From assembly GCA_047974745.1 (NCBI GenBank), contig JBKECO010000021.1, positions 62,001-126,000 of the forward strand: a stretch of DNA of 64,000 nt. Direction: 5' to 3'. Below, in pieces: positions 50,975-60,168 of the stretch (within the stretch, counting starts at the first letter, position 1; each line of letters begins with the position of its first letter). The notes beneath the pieces are model-generated. The model ran no database searches. It saw only the letters and a program-made list of their open reading frames with translations, and was not told the DNA's origin. The stretch is from JBKECO01 sp047974745 (GTDB lineage Bacteria; Bacillota; Clostridia; Lachnospirales; Lachnospiraceae). A program made the position numbers and the translations under genes.

Positions 50975-52510
50975 CTATCGGTCCAAATAGTTCATCAGCT
51001 GAAAGGAGATTTCATATTGCAGCAAAAGTGAAGAATCCTCCAGGGAAAAGGAAGTGAACTCTTTTATTTTGTCAAGTCGGTAAAAAAAGGTGCTCTTATG
51101 GATATTCAGTGCCTTTGCGGCCTGCTGTGCATTTCTGTTCTGCTCGAGATAGGTCTTGATGGTAGTAAAATACTCCGTTCGGTTCCCTTGGTCGAAATCC
51201 CGTAGCAGCCGGATGTCAGGGTGCAGTGCAGCTGCAAGCAGCTGAGGATCAGCGGCCATGGAAAAAATATGACGGAGCCTGAAGTCATCATAGGAGAGGC
51301 CGGTACCCGGAGTCTTGGACTTGCAGGTATCGATCATATAGCATGCCTGCTTGTAATATAGATTTGTCTGCAGTAAATACGGATAATGACAGCTGACTGA
51401 ATAAAGGAGCCGGTTATGCTTTAAGAATTGTAAAAAACGGTGCTGTGATACCTTTTTTTCACATTCGCTTTTCGTTCCGGAAAGCAGTACGACAAAATTA
51501 TGGTCCAGACTGGAACAAGGGGCGTTATCGAAAAAAGAAGCGAGCTGTTCGAGATAGTGATGTACAACAAGGTGCTTTTGATCAGCATCGACGAAAGTAC
51601 AGACAAGCAGCTGATAACTGCCTCTTGAACTTAGTCCTAAGGTCTCCATTCTGTGTCTTGCAAAATCTTCGCTGGTGATCGTTCTCTCAATCAGATCGAT
51701 CAGAAGATAGTCCTGAAGAGATCCGGAGCGTTCTTTGAAAAAATCATCCTTTTGCATTTCTACCGAGATGATTTTAGAAAGATCCGCAATAAATTGATGA
51801 CCGGTCTCCGAAAGTAGGCGGGCATTGGATTCGACACAGAGATATCCGATCATCAGCTGGTGAATTTTGACACCGCAGAAGATAAAATCCTTATCGGGTT
51901 CATCATCAAAATTCATCAGAAAGGGAGTGGCGGTATTCATGAGCTGGTCGGATACATTCTTTGTCTGCATATTTTGTATGGCACCCATGGTTATGAATTT
52001 CTTGCTGTTGTGTTCGATAAAATGCCTGGAGCTGGTATCTTTGGGACTTTGACAAAGTATACTGTAGCTGGTAGAACACAGTGTAACAGGCTGCCCGAGA
52101 AAGGAACTGGCGGTATCTAGGAGTACCTGAAGTCCATACCCTGCCTGAAGGATATGAAAGAGCTCCTCCTTCTTGAGGTTCGCCTGAAGGATCTCGTATA
52201 GCAGCTCCTGAATAGAGTTGTAGAGGGCTGTCAGGGGCACCGGACTGCTGATATGCAGAAAATTTGCGATATGCAGTTCGCTGGGTTCTGATCCTCCACA
52301 GAGTAAAAGAGGCAGCTCCTTACGTTCTTCAGGGATGGTCTGTTCTGCAAAGGCAGTATCCTGTGCAAGATACAGAGTGTTTTTTTGAATGATCAGATGA
52401 TCGTCGGAATAAAAAAGAATGGAATCAATTCGAAGATCCTCTGGCAAGGTGCTGAATACCTCTATATCATAGATTTGTTCAAGATGACGAATTAACTGCA
52501 GTACATTCAT
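50975..52510 (-). CDS. PucR family transcriptional regulator
   Basis: Regulator of 511 residues of the PucR/CdaR type. The C-terminal helix-turn-helix is YLEQNRNAQQAAKALNIHKSTFFYRLDKIKEFT, the hallmark of the family. The N-terminal part (VLQLIRHLEQIYDIEVFSTLP) and the mid region (LLDTASSFLGQPVTLCSTSYSILC) are PucR-type sensor domains. PucR proteins often control purine or nitrogen compound use; here xylA lies 128 bases downstream on the same strand but with its own promoter. A tandem repeat lies in the leader of this gene, suggesting autoregulation. Confidence 0.82.
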   Translation of the reverse strand: MNVLQLIRHLEQIYDIEVFSTLPEDLRIDSILFYSDDHLIIQKNTLYLAQDTAFAEQTIPEERKELPLLLCGGSEPSELHIANFLHISSPVPLTALYNSIQELLYEILQANLKKEELFHILQAGYGLQVLLDTASSFLGQPVTLCSTSYSILCQSPKDTSSRHFIEHNSKKFITMGAIQNMQTKNVSDQLMNTATPFLMNFDDEPDKDFIFCGVKIHQLMIGYLCVESNARLLSETGHQFIADLSKIISVEMQKDDFFKERSGSLQDYLLIDLIERTITSEDFARHRMETLGLSSRGSYQLLVCTFVDADQKHLVVHHYLEQLASFFDNAPCSSLDHNFVVLLSGTKSECEKKVSQHRFLQFLKHNRLLYSVSCHYPYLLQTNLYYKQACYMIDTCKSKTPGTGLSYDDFRLRHIFSMAADPQLLAAALHPDIRLLRDFDQGNRTEYFTTIKTYLEQNRNAQQAAKALNIHKSTFFYRLDKIKEFTSFSLEDSSLLLQYEISFQLMNYLDR

Positions 52511-52526
52511 AATAGGCTCCTTTAGG

Positions 52527-52564
52527 CAAATGTCTGATCAAATATCTGATCCATTGTTATTATA
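52527..52564 (-). promoter_or_regulatory. pucR promoter and tandem 12-bp operator-like repeat
   Basis: An extended -10, TGGTATAAT on the minus strand (TATAAT 52559-52564), is followed in the leader by two adjacent 12-base units: CAAATATCTGAT (52539-52550) and CAAATGTCTGAT (52527-52538), given on plus. The second unit recurs as part of the dyad at 19830. The -35 is weak. Confidence 0.5.
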
Positions 52565-52593
52565 CCATAGGGCATTTGGTTCTTTCACATAAA

Positions 52594-52626
52594 AAAAACT
52601 GAGACTACAGCAGTCTCAGTTTTTCA
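52594..52626 (-). terminator. Terminator of the hydrogenase operon
   Basis: Eleven-base stem AAACTGAGACT/AGTCTCAGTTT with a five-base loop. Read on minus it ends in eight Ts, immediately after the hydA stop; with Ts on plus as well it may act both ways. Confidence 0.85.
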
Positions 52627-52630
52627 TCGA

Positions 52631-54355
52631 TTATACTCTTGCTTTATAATGGGTATGCAGCAGTCCATGTGCGATCGGACTGTTGGGCTCATCAAGAAAT
52701 TCTTTATACAGCTGTATGATAGCCGGATTCTCATGTGACTTACGGATTGGTTTGCCTCTGTCCTCCTCATAAATCGCATTTGCTCTTTTTGCAAGGATAT
52801 CATACTGTCCATGCATATACGGCTGACCGCCGCCATCGATACATCCGCCGGGGCAGGCCATAATCTCGATGATCTGATAATCTGCCTCGCCAGAGCGTAT
52901 TTTTTCCAAAAGTCTTCTGGCATTCCCGAGACCACTGGCAATGGCAGCCTTCACTTCCATATCTTTAATTTTGATCGTAGCTTCCCTTGTTCCTTCCAGA
53001 CCACGAATGACTGTAAATTCCACATCATCCAGAGATTCCTGTGTGATCCATTCATAGGCAGTTCGAAGAGCAGCTTCCATAACACCGCCTGTAACACCAA
53101 AGAGAACGCCGGCACCTGTGGATTCCCCGAGGAAGGAGTCGAATTCCTCATCTTCTAGGGAATTGAAGTGAATACCTGCCTCTTTGATCATCTTAGCAAC
53201 TTCTCGGGTACTTAGTACAATGTCAACGTCATTGCCCATCTCATCACGTGCTGCTTCGTATTTCTTTGCGAGACATGGCATGATCGATACTACGACCATA
53301 TTTTCTGGATCGATATTCATCTTTTTTGCATAATAGCTTTTTGCGATCGCACCGAACATCTGTTGTGGCGACTTACAGGTAGAAGGTACATCCAACAGAT
53401 CTGTAAATTCCTGCTCGAAGAAGTTCACCCACCCTGGACAACAGCTGGTAAGCATTGGAAGACGTCCGCCATTCTGGATTCTGTCCATAAGTTCAGAAGC
53501 CTCTTCCATGATCGTAAGGTCAGCAGCAAAATCTGTATCAAAGACACGGTCGAATCCCAGAGAACGAAGTGCAGCCACCATCTTACCGGTCACAGACTTG
53601 CCTTCATTTGGCTCTCCAAAAGCTTCACCAAGTGCAGCTCTTACAGCAGGAGCGGTCTGAACGATTACGAACTTATCCTCATCATTAAGAACGTTCCATA
53701 CCTTAGAGGTATTATTTACTTCGGTCAGGGCACCGGTAGGACATACCGATACACATTGTCCACAGAAGGTACAGTTGGTTTCGATCATGGGTGCTCCAAA
53801 AGCCGGAGATATGATCGTCTGAAAACCACGGTTCACAGGACTTAGAACAGAGACCGTCTGGATATTGCTGCAGACCGATACACATCTGCGACAGAGAATA
53901 CATTTATCCAGATTACGCTCGATGGATGCACTGGAATAGTCCTTTTTAAAAGTAGCCATTTCGCCCTGATATTTCATCTGGCGAATTCCCATGTCAGCAG
54001 CCAAAGCCTGCAGCTCGCAGTTCGTGTTTTTTTCGCAGAGCAGACAATCTTTTGGGTGATCGGACAGCAGAAGATGAACTACGGTTCTTCTTGCTTTGAT
54101 CGCTTTGATGGAATTTGTCATGATTTTCATACCTTCGTATACGACGGTATTACAGGAGGGAGCTAAATTTCTGCGGCCTTCCACCTCAACGACGCAGACA
54201 CGGCAGGAACCGGGGTTATTTACGTGATCCCCATGCAGATTCATGTGACATAGTGTGGGAATGTAGATATTTAGCAATTTCGCAGCGTCAAGTACGGTCG
54301 TACCTTCTTCGACACTCAGTTTTTTGTCATTAATGATTATATTAACCAGACTCAA
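52631..54355 (-). CDS. hydA: [FeFe] hydrogenase catalytic subunit (HydA/HndD)
   Basis: Iron-only hydrogenase of about 574 residues. From the N-terminus: a [2Fe-2S] domain (CHMN...PGSCRVC...SC), a His/Cys-ligated [4Fe-4S] site (DHPKDCLLCEKNTNC) and two ferredoxin [4Fe-4S] clusters (CILCRRCVSVC, CTFCGQCVSVC). The H-cluster follows with all three motifs: LTSCCPGWVNF, IMPCLAKKYEA and MACPGGCIDGGGQPY. The layout is that of NAD(P)-linked, electron-bifurcating enzymes working with NuoF- and NuoE-like subunits, both encoded just upstream. AGAGGTGA ahead of TTG 54355 gives the best start; a GTG at 54364 lies inside that site. It forms hydrogen from NADH and reduced ferredoxin, or the reverse. Confidence 0.95.
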   Translation of the reverse strand: MSLVNIIINDKKLSVEEGTTVLDAAKLLNIYIPTLCHMNLHGDHVNNPGSCRVCVVEVEGRRNLAPSCNTVVYEGMKIMTNSIKAIKARRTVVHLLLSDHPKDCLLCEKNTNCELQALAADMGIRQMKYQGEMATFKKDYSSASIERNLDKCILCRRCVSVCSNIQTVSVLSPVNRGFQTIISPAFGAPMIETNCTFCGQCVSVCPTGALTEVNNTSKVWNVLNDEDKFVIVQTAPAVRAALGEAFGEPNEGKSVTGKMVAALRSLGFDRVFDTDFAADLTIMEEASELMDRIQNGGRLPMLTSCCPGWVNFFEQEFTDLLDVPSTCKSPQQMFGAIAKSYYAKKMNIDPENMVVVSIMPCLAKKYEAARDEMGNDVDIVLSTREVAKMIKEAGIHFNSLEDEEFDSFLGESTGAGVLFGVTGGVMEAALRTAYEWITQESLDDVEFTVIRGLEGTREATIKIKDMEVKAAIASGLGNARRLLEKIRSGEADYQIIEIMACPGGCIDGGGQPYMHGQYDILAKRANAIYEEDRGKPIRKSHENPAIIQLYKEFLDEPNSPIAHGLLHTHYKARV

Positions 54356-54385
54356 TCGTTTCACCTCTTTCGTTTGCAGGTAGGA

Positions 54386-56278
54386 TCAGATCCTATTAAT
54401 TGCATTTACTGGGCAGCTTGAGAAGCAAGCACCACATTTTACACATTGGCTCTGATCGATGGTATGCATTCCTTTTACTTCGCCGGCAATGCAGTTAACA
54501 GGACAATTTCTCGCACATTTTGTACAACCGATACATTTTTCGGTAATTTCATAGCGAACCAGCTTCTTACAGACTCCGGATGGACATCTGTGATCTACAA
54601 CGTGAGCCTGGTATTCATCCCAGAAATATTTCATGGTACTTAGGACTGGATTCGGTGCTGTCTGCCCAAGTCCGCAGAGAGAGGTATCCTTGATCGTTTG
54701 TCCAAGTTCCTTTAAGGTCTTAAGATCCTGTGCAGTACCTCTGCCGTCTGTAATTCTTGTCAGAATCTCTAAAAGTCGTTTGTTTCCGATACGGCATGGA
54801 GTACATTTTCCGCAGGATTCTTCAACTGTGAATTCCAAATAGAACTTAGCAATATCCACCATACAGTTATCTTCATCCATAACGATCATACCGCCAGAAC
54901 CCATCATGGAGCCGATCGCCTGCAGAGATTCATAATCAATAGGAAGATCCAAATCCTCAGCCGGTATACATCCACCGGATGGTCCACCGGTCTGTACTGC
55001 TTTAAATTTTCTGCCGTTTTTGATTCCGCCGCCGATATCATATATGATCTCACGAAGTGTGGTTCCCATTGGAACCTCAACGAGTCCCACATTATTGATT
55101 TTTCCAGCCAGTGCGAATACCTTAGTGCCCTTTGATCCGGCTGTGCCGATCAGATTGTACCAGCCTGCACCCTTTAAAAGGATTGCTGGAACATTTGCAA
55201 AGGTCTCAACATTGTTAACACTTGTCGGTTTGCCCCAAAGTCCGCTCTCAGCTGGAAATGGAGGTTTGTTGGTCGGCTCACCGCGCTTTCCTTCGATGGA
55301 GTGGATCAATGCAGTTTCTTCACCGCATACGAATGCACCTGCTCCGTACTTTAATTCAACATCAAAACTAAATTCTGTTCCCAGAATATGATCGCCGAGA
55401 AGTCCCAGTTCCTTTGCCTGTGCCAGAGCTGTTTTTAGTCTGTTTACTGCAAGGGGGTACTCCGCACGAATATAAACAAATCCTTTGGAAGCGCCGATCG
55501 CATAACCTGCGATAGCCATTGCTTCGAGAACACTGCCTGGATCACCTTCTAAGATAGAACGATCCATGAATGCACCCGGATCTCCTTCGTCTGCATTACA
55601 GATAATATATTTCTGGTCACTTTCATAGATCTTTGCCATTGCCCATTTTTTCCCTGTTGGGAAACCGCCGCCGCCTCGACCACGAAGCCCGGATTCTGAT
55701 ATTTCTGCAATGACTTCATCAGGTGTCATCTGCGTAATCGCACGGGCGAGTGCCAGATAGCCCTTTGCTCCGATATATTCGTTGATTTCTTCTGGATTGA
55801 TCAGACCACAGTTACGAAGAGCGATTCGTTTCTGTTTCTTGTAAAAGGACATATCTTCTTGTCTATGAACTTTTTCCTTGATGGTAGGCTCTTCATACAA
55901 CAACCTCTCAACAGGTCTGCCGTTTATGATATGCTGCTCTACGATTTCAGCTGCATCATTAGGGGTGACCATGACATAAAAAGTATTGTCGGGATCGACC
56001 TTTACGATTGGACCCTTTTCGCAGAATCCAAAGCATCCGGTAATAGAAACAGATACAAAATTCTGCAGTTTGTGCTTTTTGATTTCTTTCTCAAGATTGG
56101 AAAGAATTTCTGAACTGTCTGCCGATTTACATCCGGTACCACCACAGACCGTGATCTGACGTGGAACCTCGGATCCTTTTGTCAGGATAGATTCATCAGT
56201 GACGGTACGCAGCTCGATCAGTCCTTCATTTTTTTCCGAGAGCTTCAATAAGTCTTCATATGATTTTATTTTATTCAC
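54386..56278 (-). CDS. hydB: Hydrogenase NADH-binding subunit (HydB/HndC, NuoF-like)
   Basis: Flavin subunit of 630 residues. A thioredoxin-like [2Fe-2S] domain at the N-terminus (VCGGTGCKSADSS, TGCFGFCEKGP) is followed by the NuoF domain with GLRGRGGGGFPTGKKW (FMN/NADH), CNADEGDPGAFMDRSILEGDP and YGAGAFVCGEETALIHSIEG. Then comes the [4Fe-4S] site ESCGKCTPCRIGNKR, and a C-terminal pair of ferredoxin clusters (CIGCTKCARNCPVNC, CVKCGACFSSCPVNAI). This is the exact domain order of bifurcating hydrogenase beta subunits. It lies between the NuoE-like and HydA genes. Confidence 0.95.
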   Translation of the reverse strand: MNKIKSYEDLLKLSEKNEGLIELRTVTDESILTKGSEVPRQITVCGGTGCKSADSSEILSNLEKEIKKHKLQNFVSVSITGCFGFCEKGPIVKVDPDNTFYVMVTPNDAAEIVEQHIINGRPVERLLYEEPTIKEKVHRQEDMSFYKKQKRIALRNCGLINPEEINEYIGAKGYLALARAITQMTPDEVIAEISESGLRGRGGGGFPTGKKWAMAKIYESDQKYIICNADEGDPGAFMDRSILEGDPGSVLEAMAIAGYAIGASKGFVYIRAEYPLAVNRLKTALAQAKELGLLGDHILGTEFSFDVELKYGAGAFVCGEETALIHSIEGKRGEPTNKPPFPAESGLWGKPTSVNNVETFANVPAILLKGAGWYNLIGTAGSKGTKVFALAGKINNVGLVEVPMGTTLREIIYDIGGGIKNGRKFKAVQTGGPSGGCIPAEDLDLPIDYESLQAIGSMMGSGGMIVMDEDNCMVDIAKFYLEFTVEESCGKCTPCRIGNKRLLEILTRITDGRGTAQDLKTLKELGQTIKDTSLCGLGQTAPNPVLSTMKYFWDEYQAHVVDHRCPSGVCKKLVRYEITEKCIGCTKCARNCPVNCIAGEVKGMHTIDQSQCVKCGACFSSCPVNAINRI

Positions 56279-56289
56279 GGAGTCCCTCC

Positions 56290-56769
56290 CTATTCGCTAT
56301 ATTCATCGAGAATTTTAATGACCATCTGCTTGGTGAAGTGTCCGTAGACTCGTTCATTCACAGTCACAACAGGTGCTAGACCGCAGGCGCCTACACAGCG
56401 GAGTACCTGTAGTGTATATTTTCCGTCGGATGTTGTTTGTCCGACTTTGATATTCAGTCGTTTTTCGAACTCCTCAAGAATATCACCGGAACCCTTTACA
56501 AAGCAGGCAGTTCCCATACAGACATTGATGACATGCTTTCCAGTTGGTGTTTCAGTGAAGTAGGAATAAAATGTTACGACTCCATTTACTTCGGATATAG
56601 GCTGTTCCAGTTTTAAGGCTACAAATCGTTGAACTTCTTCTGGCAGATATCCGAATAATTCCTGTGCCTTGTGCAAAACTGCAATCAGAGATCCCGTTTT
56701 ATCCGGCAGTGCCTGAATAAAAGCATCGAGTTCTTTGAAGTTCTGATCCCTCTGATGTTTCGATTGCAT
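56290..56769 (-). CDS. hydC: Hydrogenase [2Fe-2S] subunit (HydC/HndA, NuoE-like)
   Basis: NuoE-like protein of 159 residues, first gene of the hydrogenase operon. It has the thioredoxin-like fold with cysteines in NVCMGTACFVKG and RCVGACGLAPVV (C-x4-C and C-x3-C) binding a [2Fe-2S] cluster, and AQELFGYLPEEVQRFVA as its typical N-terminal helix. It joins the flavin subunit in electron transfer from NADH. The ATG follows GGGAGG. Eleven bases separate it from hydB. Confidence 0.95.
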   Translation of the reverse strand: MQSKHQRDQNFKELDAFIQALPDKTGSLIAVLHKAQELFGYLPEEVQRFVALKLEQPISEVNGVVTFYSYFTETPTGKHVINVCMGTACFVKGSGDILEEFEKRLNIKVGQTTSDGKYTLQVLRCVGACGLAPVVTVNERVYGHFTKQMVIKILDEYSE

Positions 56770-56808
56770 ATGTTGTTCCTCCCTTTGCTAATTAGTGTCT
56801 ACCTTCCT

Positions 56809-56858
56809 ATTATAACAGAACCGACACACAATAATAGAGCTTGTTAAAAAATAAACAG
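56809..56858 (-). promoter_or_regulatory. hyd operon promoter with Rex-like site
   Basis: On the minus strand an extended -10, TGTTATAAT (56809-56817), lies about 40 bases before hydC. Upstream, TTGTTAAAAAATAAACAG (56841-56858) matches the Rex consensus TTGTTAANNNNTTAACAA at 12 of 14 defined positions. Rex represses fermentation and hydrogenase genes when NADH is low relative to NAD. The -35 box is weak. Confidence 0.5.
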
Positions 56859-57053
56859 AATATACAAAAATGATATTGATAATTTATGTATTATGTAGAA
56901 AACAAATTAATTATTTTAATAAATGAGCAAGAAAACAGAGAAAAAATGATAAAATAGTAATAAAGGACTATAATGAGAAGGTGATTTTGTTACAGTCAAA
57001 AGGTATGATAATCAGATAAAATAAAAACAAATCAAACAAAGGAGGAATGTGAA

Positions 57054-58754
57054 ATGAGCAAAAAAATGGTTATTGTAGGTGGAGTGGCAGGTGGTGCGAC
57101 TGCAGCTGCAAGACTGAGAAGACAGAGTGAAGAAGACGAGATAATTATGTTTGAACGAGGCCCCCATGTCTCTTTTTCGAATTGTTCACTTCCCTATCAC
57201 CTCAGCGGTGTAGTGGAGGATGCAGATGATCTTGTCTTAATGAATCCGGCAATTTTTAAAAAGCAGTACAATATAGATGCACGCGTGAATTCCGAAGTCA
57301 TTTCCATTGACCGTGAACACAAAACTGTAAGGGTGAGAGATCTTCAGACCAAAGAGATCTATGAGCAGGGCTATGATGAACTGATCTTATCTACTGGAGC
57401 AGCGCCAATTGTTCCCAATATTCCGGGGATCGAACTGGTGGATGTATACACAGTCCGAAATGTGGTCGATATTGACAGACTTCGTAAAAGTGCTGCAAAG
57501 GATAAGGAACAGTCGATTGCTGTGATCGGAGGAGGTTTTATTGGTATCGAGGTGGCAGAGAATTTAAAAAAAGCTGGCTTTGATGTCACTGTAATAGAAG
57601 CTATGCCTCAGATCCTGAGACCCTTCGACTATGATATGGTACAGATCTTTCATAAAGAGCTTCTGGATCAGGGGATCCACCTGATCGTAAACGATAAAGT
57701 AGAGAGCTTTGAGAAGAATTGTGTTGTCCTTGGATCCGACAGAAGAATAAAAGCAGATATGGTCATAATGGCGATTGGTGTGGCACCGGAAACAACACTT
57801 GCAAAAGAAGCCGGACTGGAAATTGGCATATCAAGAGGTATTAAAGTCGATCACAATTACAGAACGAGTGATCCCTTCATCTATGCAGTAGGGGATGCAG
57901 TTGAGGTGTACCATGCTTTGACCCATAGGGCAACAACCATCGCTTTGGCCGGACCTGCTTTGAAACAGGCGCATACAGCTGCTGACCACATACATAACAG
58001 GATCTCTGCAAATAAGGGTTATATTGGATCAAGTGCAATTCAGGTGTTTCGGTATAATGGAGCCTCCACAGGTCTGACCGAGGGACTGATAGAAGCTCTG
58101 AAACTGCAGATCAGCTATGGGATCGTGCGGATCATATTATCAGACAAGGTAGGTCTGATGCCAGATGCCTCACCCACCCATGTGAAACTGCTCTATGAAG
58201 TACCCTCTGGAAAGATTCTCGGAGCCCAGGCAATCGGAAAGGGTGATGTGACAAAGCGAATGGATGTGATCGCCACAGTTATTAAATTTAGCGGTACGTT
58301 GGATGATTTAAAGGATCTTGAACTCTGTTATGCACCACCTTTTTCCACCGCAAAAGACCTTGTGAACTATGCTGGTTATGTAGGATCAAATCTGCTGAAT
58401 CAGGACTATTCGCAGGTGAATGTGGATAAAGTGAGAGAATTGGTGGAGAGTGGCGCAGTCATTATTGATGTCAGGGAAGTATCAGAGTATGAGCGAGGAC
58501 ATGTAAAAGGAGCCAGAAACATTCCACTCAGCCAGCTTCGTGAGCGTTATCAGGAAATTCCGAAAGAAGTACCTGTTTATGTGCATTGCAGAACAGGGCA
58601 AAGAAGCTATAATGCCGTGCGTGCGCTAATAAATCTTGGATATCAAAATGCGATCAATATCACAGGAAGCTTTCTTGGGATCAGTCTGTTCGAATATTAC
58701 AATGATGTGACCATGAACAGAGAGCCGATCGTGACAAATTATAATTTTAATTAA
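57054..58754 (+). CDS. CoA-disulfide reductase with C-terminal rhodanese domain
   Basis: Flavoprotein of 566 residues. The reductase part (1-450) has VIVGGVAGGATAAARLRR for FAD, the active-site cysteine in SFSNCSLPYHLSG, VIGGGFIGIEVAENLKKAGF for NAD(P)H and YAVGDAVEV. Residues about 460-560 form a rhodanese domain with the active cysteine in VHCRTGQRSYNAVRAL. Such CoADR-RHD fusions reduce CoA-persulfide, polysulfide or CoA disulfide and so link to sulfur use. The ATG follows GGAGG. It is divergent from the hydrogenase operon, and its -10 TATAAT is at 56969. A hairpin belonging to repeat copy 3 lies four bases after the stop. Confidence 0.92.
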   Translation: MSKKMVIVGGVAGGATAAARLRRQSEEDEIIMFERGPHVSFSNCSLPYHLSGVVEDADDLVLMNPAIFKKQYNIDARVNSEVISIDREHKTVRVRDLQTKEIYEQGYDELILSTGAAPIVPNIPGIELVDVYTVRNVVDIDRLRKSAAKDKEQSIAVIGGGFIGIEVAENLKKAGFDVTVIEAMPQILRPFDYDMVQIFHKELLDQGIHLIVNDKVESFEKNCVVLGSDRRIKADMVIMAIGVAPETTLAKEAGLEIGISRGIKVDHNYRTSDPFIYAVGDAVEVYHALTHRATTIALAGPALKQAHTAADHIHNRISANKGYIGSSAIQVFRYNGASTGLTEGLIEALKLQISYGIVRIILSDKVGLMPDASPTHVKLLYEVPSGKILGAQAIGKGDVTKRMDVIATVIKFSGTLDDLKDLELCYAPPFSTAKDLVNYAGYVGSNLLNQDYSQVNVDKVRELVESGAVIIDVREVSEYERGHVKGARNIPLSQLRERYQEIPKEVPVYVHCRTGQRSYNAVRALINLGYQNAINITGSFLGISLFEYYNDVTMNREPIVTNYNFN

Positions 58755-58880
58755 TTACAGTGTCAAAAGTGTTTTATCACGTCATGCTTGCATGTAAGTG
58801 AAAAAACACTTTTGACACGCCCCACAATGAGGATGGAGTGGGGCAAGAGCCCCAAGGGAATCCGAATTGTGCGGATTGCT
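58755..58880 (+). repeat. Diverged, partial copy 3 of the 192-bp repeat
   Basis: Opposite orientation to copies 1 and 2. The first about 125 bases follow them (hairpin end, then CGCCCCACAATGAGGAT and AATCCGAATTGTG), after which similarity fades. The hairpin arms here, GTGTCAAAAGTGTTTT and AAAACACTTTTGACAC, are perfectly complementary (58760-58816), better than in the other copies. It abuts the CoADR stop and probably ends that transcript. The rest of the gap to 59021 shows no gene. Confidence 0.75.
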
Positions 58881-59021
58881 TTGGGCAATTTAGGCCGGAA
58901 ACTGAATTGGAATATCCAAAAATGAAAGAATTTTGGAAAATTTGACATACTGTGAATGGATTTTAGTCCAAACACCTTCAAATATCTTAGATTAAGCGCA
59001 TTGGAAGTGATATTTCACTTA

Positions 59022-59069
59022 TTGACAGCTAAGACTATAAGTATTATAATGATATCGAAATGATATCAT
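59022..59069 (+). promoter_or_regulatory. Consensus promoter with dyad at the start site
   Basis: TTGACA (59022-59027), 17 bases, TATAAT (59045-59050): a perfect consensus promoter. ATGATATC-GAAAT-GATATCAT (59049-59069), a perfect inverted repeat with eight-base arms, covers the expected start of transcription, so a repressor bound there would block a very strong promoter. Confidence 0.8.
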
Positions 59070-59094
59070 ATATATAGTTAGGGAGGACTACTAC

Positions 59095-60153
59095 ATGAAT
59101 AATTTAGAAGGCAAGAAAGATGGAACTGAGAGAAGAACTGGAGAAGGAGACCAAGACAGTACACCTATTGAGATTGCGCATAAAGAACTGAAGCCGATTG
59201 CTGGTATGCCGATCTTATTTCTATTGATCCTTGAGGTAATTGCGTCCGTTGTGCTCATTGTATTTGGATTTATCAATTTATATCAGGAGAATGTAGTCAT
59301 TGGAGGCTGGCTGGTCGGTCTCGGATCCATTGCATTTTGTTTATTCTTTGTGTTCCTGCCAGGTTTCCATATTATCAATCCGAAGGAAGCAGTCGTTCTG
59401 ACTTTTTTTGGCAACTATTATGGCACAATAACAAAACAGGGATTTTATTATACAAATCCTTTTGCAACAGCATTCAACCCAAGTGCAAAAACAGCGAATC
59501 CAAGCATCAGTGCCTCATCAGAGAACGGAAAGCAGGATATAACGTACAGCCGTCCGGCTTCAAAAAAAGTATCCACAAAGACCATGACACTTGAGAACAA
59601 AAAACAAAAGGTAAATGATATCCTTGGAAATCCAATTATCATTGGAGCAGTTGTCATTTGGAAAGTGAAGAACCCGACAATTGCAGTTTTTAATGTGGAG
59701 GACTATAAGACCTTCCTCTCGACTCAATGCGACTCGACGATTCGAAATATCGCAAGATTATATCCATATGACAGTATGGAGGATGACATAGATGAGAAGA
59801 CCTTACGGGGAAGCAGCCAGGAAATCGCTGCCAGCATGAAGATCGAGCTCCAGTCAAGAGTCGAGGATGCGGGGCTTGAGATACTTGAGGTCAGGATCAC
59901 ACATCTCTCCTATGCGGAAGAAATTGCAGCAGCGATGCTTCAGCGCCAGCAGGCAGTAGCTATCATTGCAGCCAGACAAAAAATTGTGGAGGGAGCTGTC
60001 TCCATGGTCAAGATGGCGATTGATCAACTCGGAGAAGAGGAGGTTGTTGTATTGGATGAAGAGCGTAAAGCGGCCATGGTAAGCAATCTGCTGGTCGTAC
60101 TTTGCGGAAACAAGGATGCGCAGCCCATCGTAAATAGTGGTTCGATCTATTAA
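59095..60153 (+). CDS. SPFH/Band 7 domain membrane protein
   Basis: Protein of 352 residues with two N-terminal membrane helices (about 40-60 and 70-90) and an SPFH domain after FVFLPGFHIINPKEAVVLTFFGNYYGTI. The stretch DSTIRNIARLYPYDS, AASMKIELQSRVEDAGLEILEVRITHLSYAEEIAAAMLQRQQA is the conserved core, followed by a helical region that would oligomerise. Family members form large membrane assemblies and modulate proteases or membrane order. GGAGG precedes the ATG. The next gene, sixteen bases on, encodes a ribbon-helix-helix protein, a pairing often seen with this SPFH type. Confidence 0.88.
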   Translation: MNNLEGKKDGTERRTGEGDQDSTPIEIAHKELKPIAGMPILFLLILEVIASVVLIVFGFINLYQENVVIGGWLVGLGSIAFCLFFVFLPGFHIINPKEAVVLTFFGNYYGTITKQGFYYTNPFATAFNPSAKTANPSISASSENGKQDITYSRPASKKVSTKTMTLENKKQKVNDILGNPIIIGAVVIWKVKNPTIAVFNVEDYKTFLSTQCDSTIRNIARLYPYDSMEDDIDEKTLRGSSQEIAASMKIELQSRVEDAGLEILEVRITHLSYAEEIAAAMLQRQQAVAIIAARQKIVEGAVSMVKMAIDQLGEEEVVVLDEERKAAMVSNLLVVLCGNKDAQPIVNSGSIY

Positions 60154-60168
60154 AGAAGGTTTTGAGTT

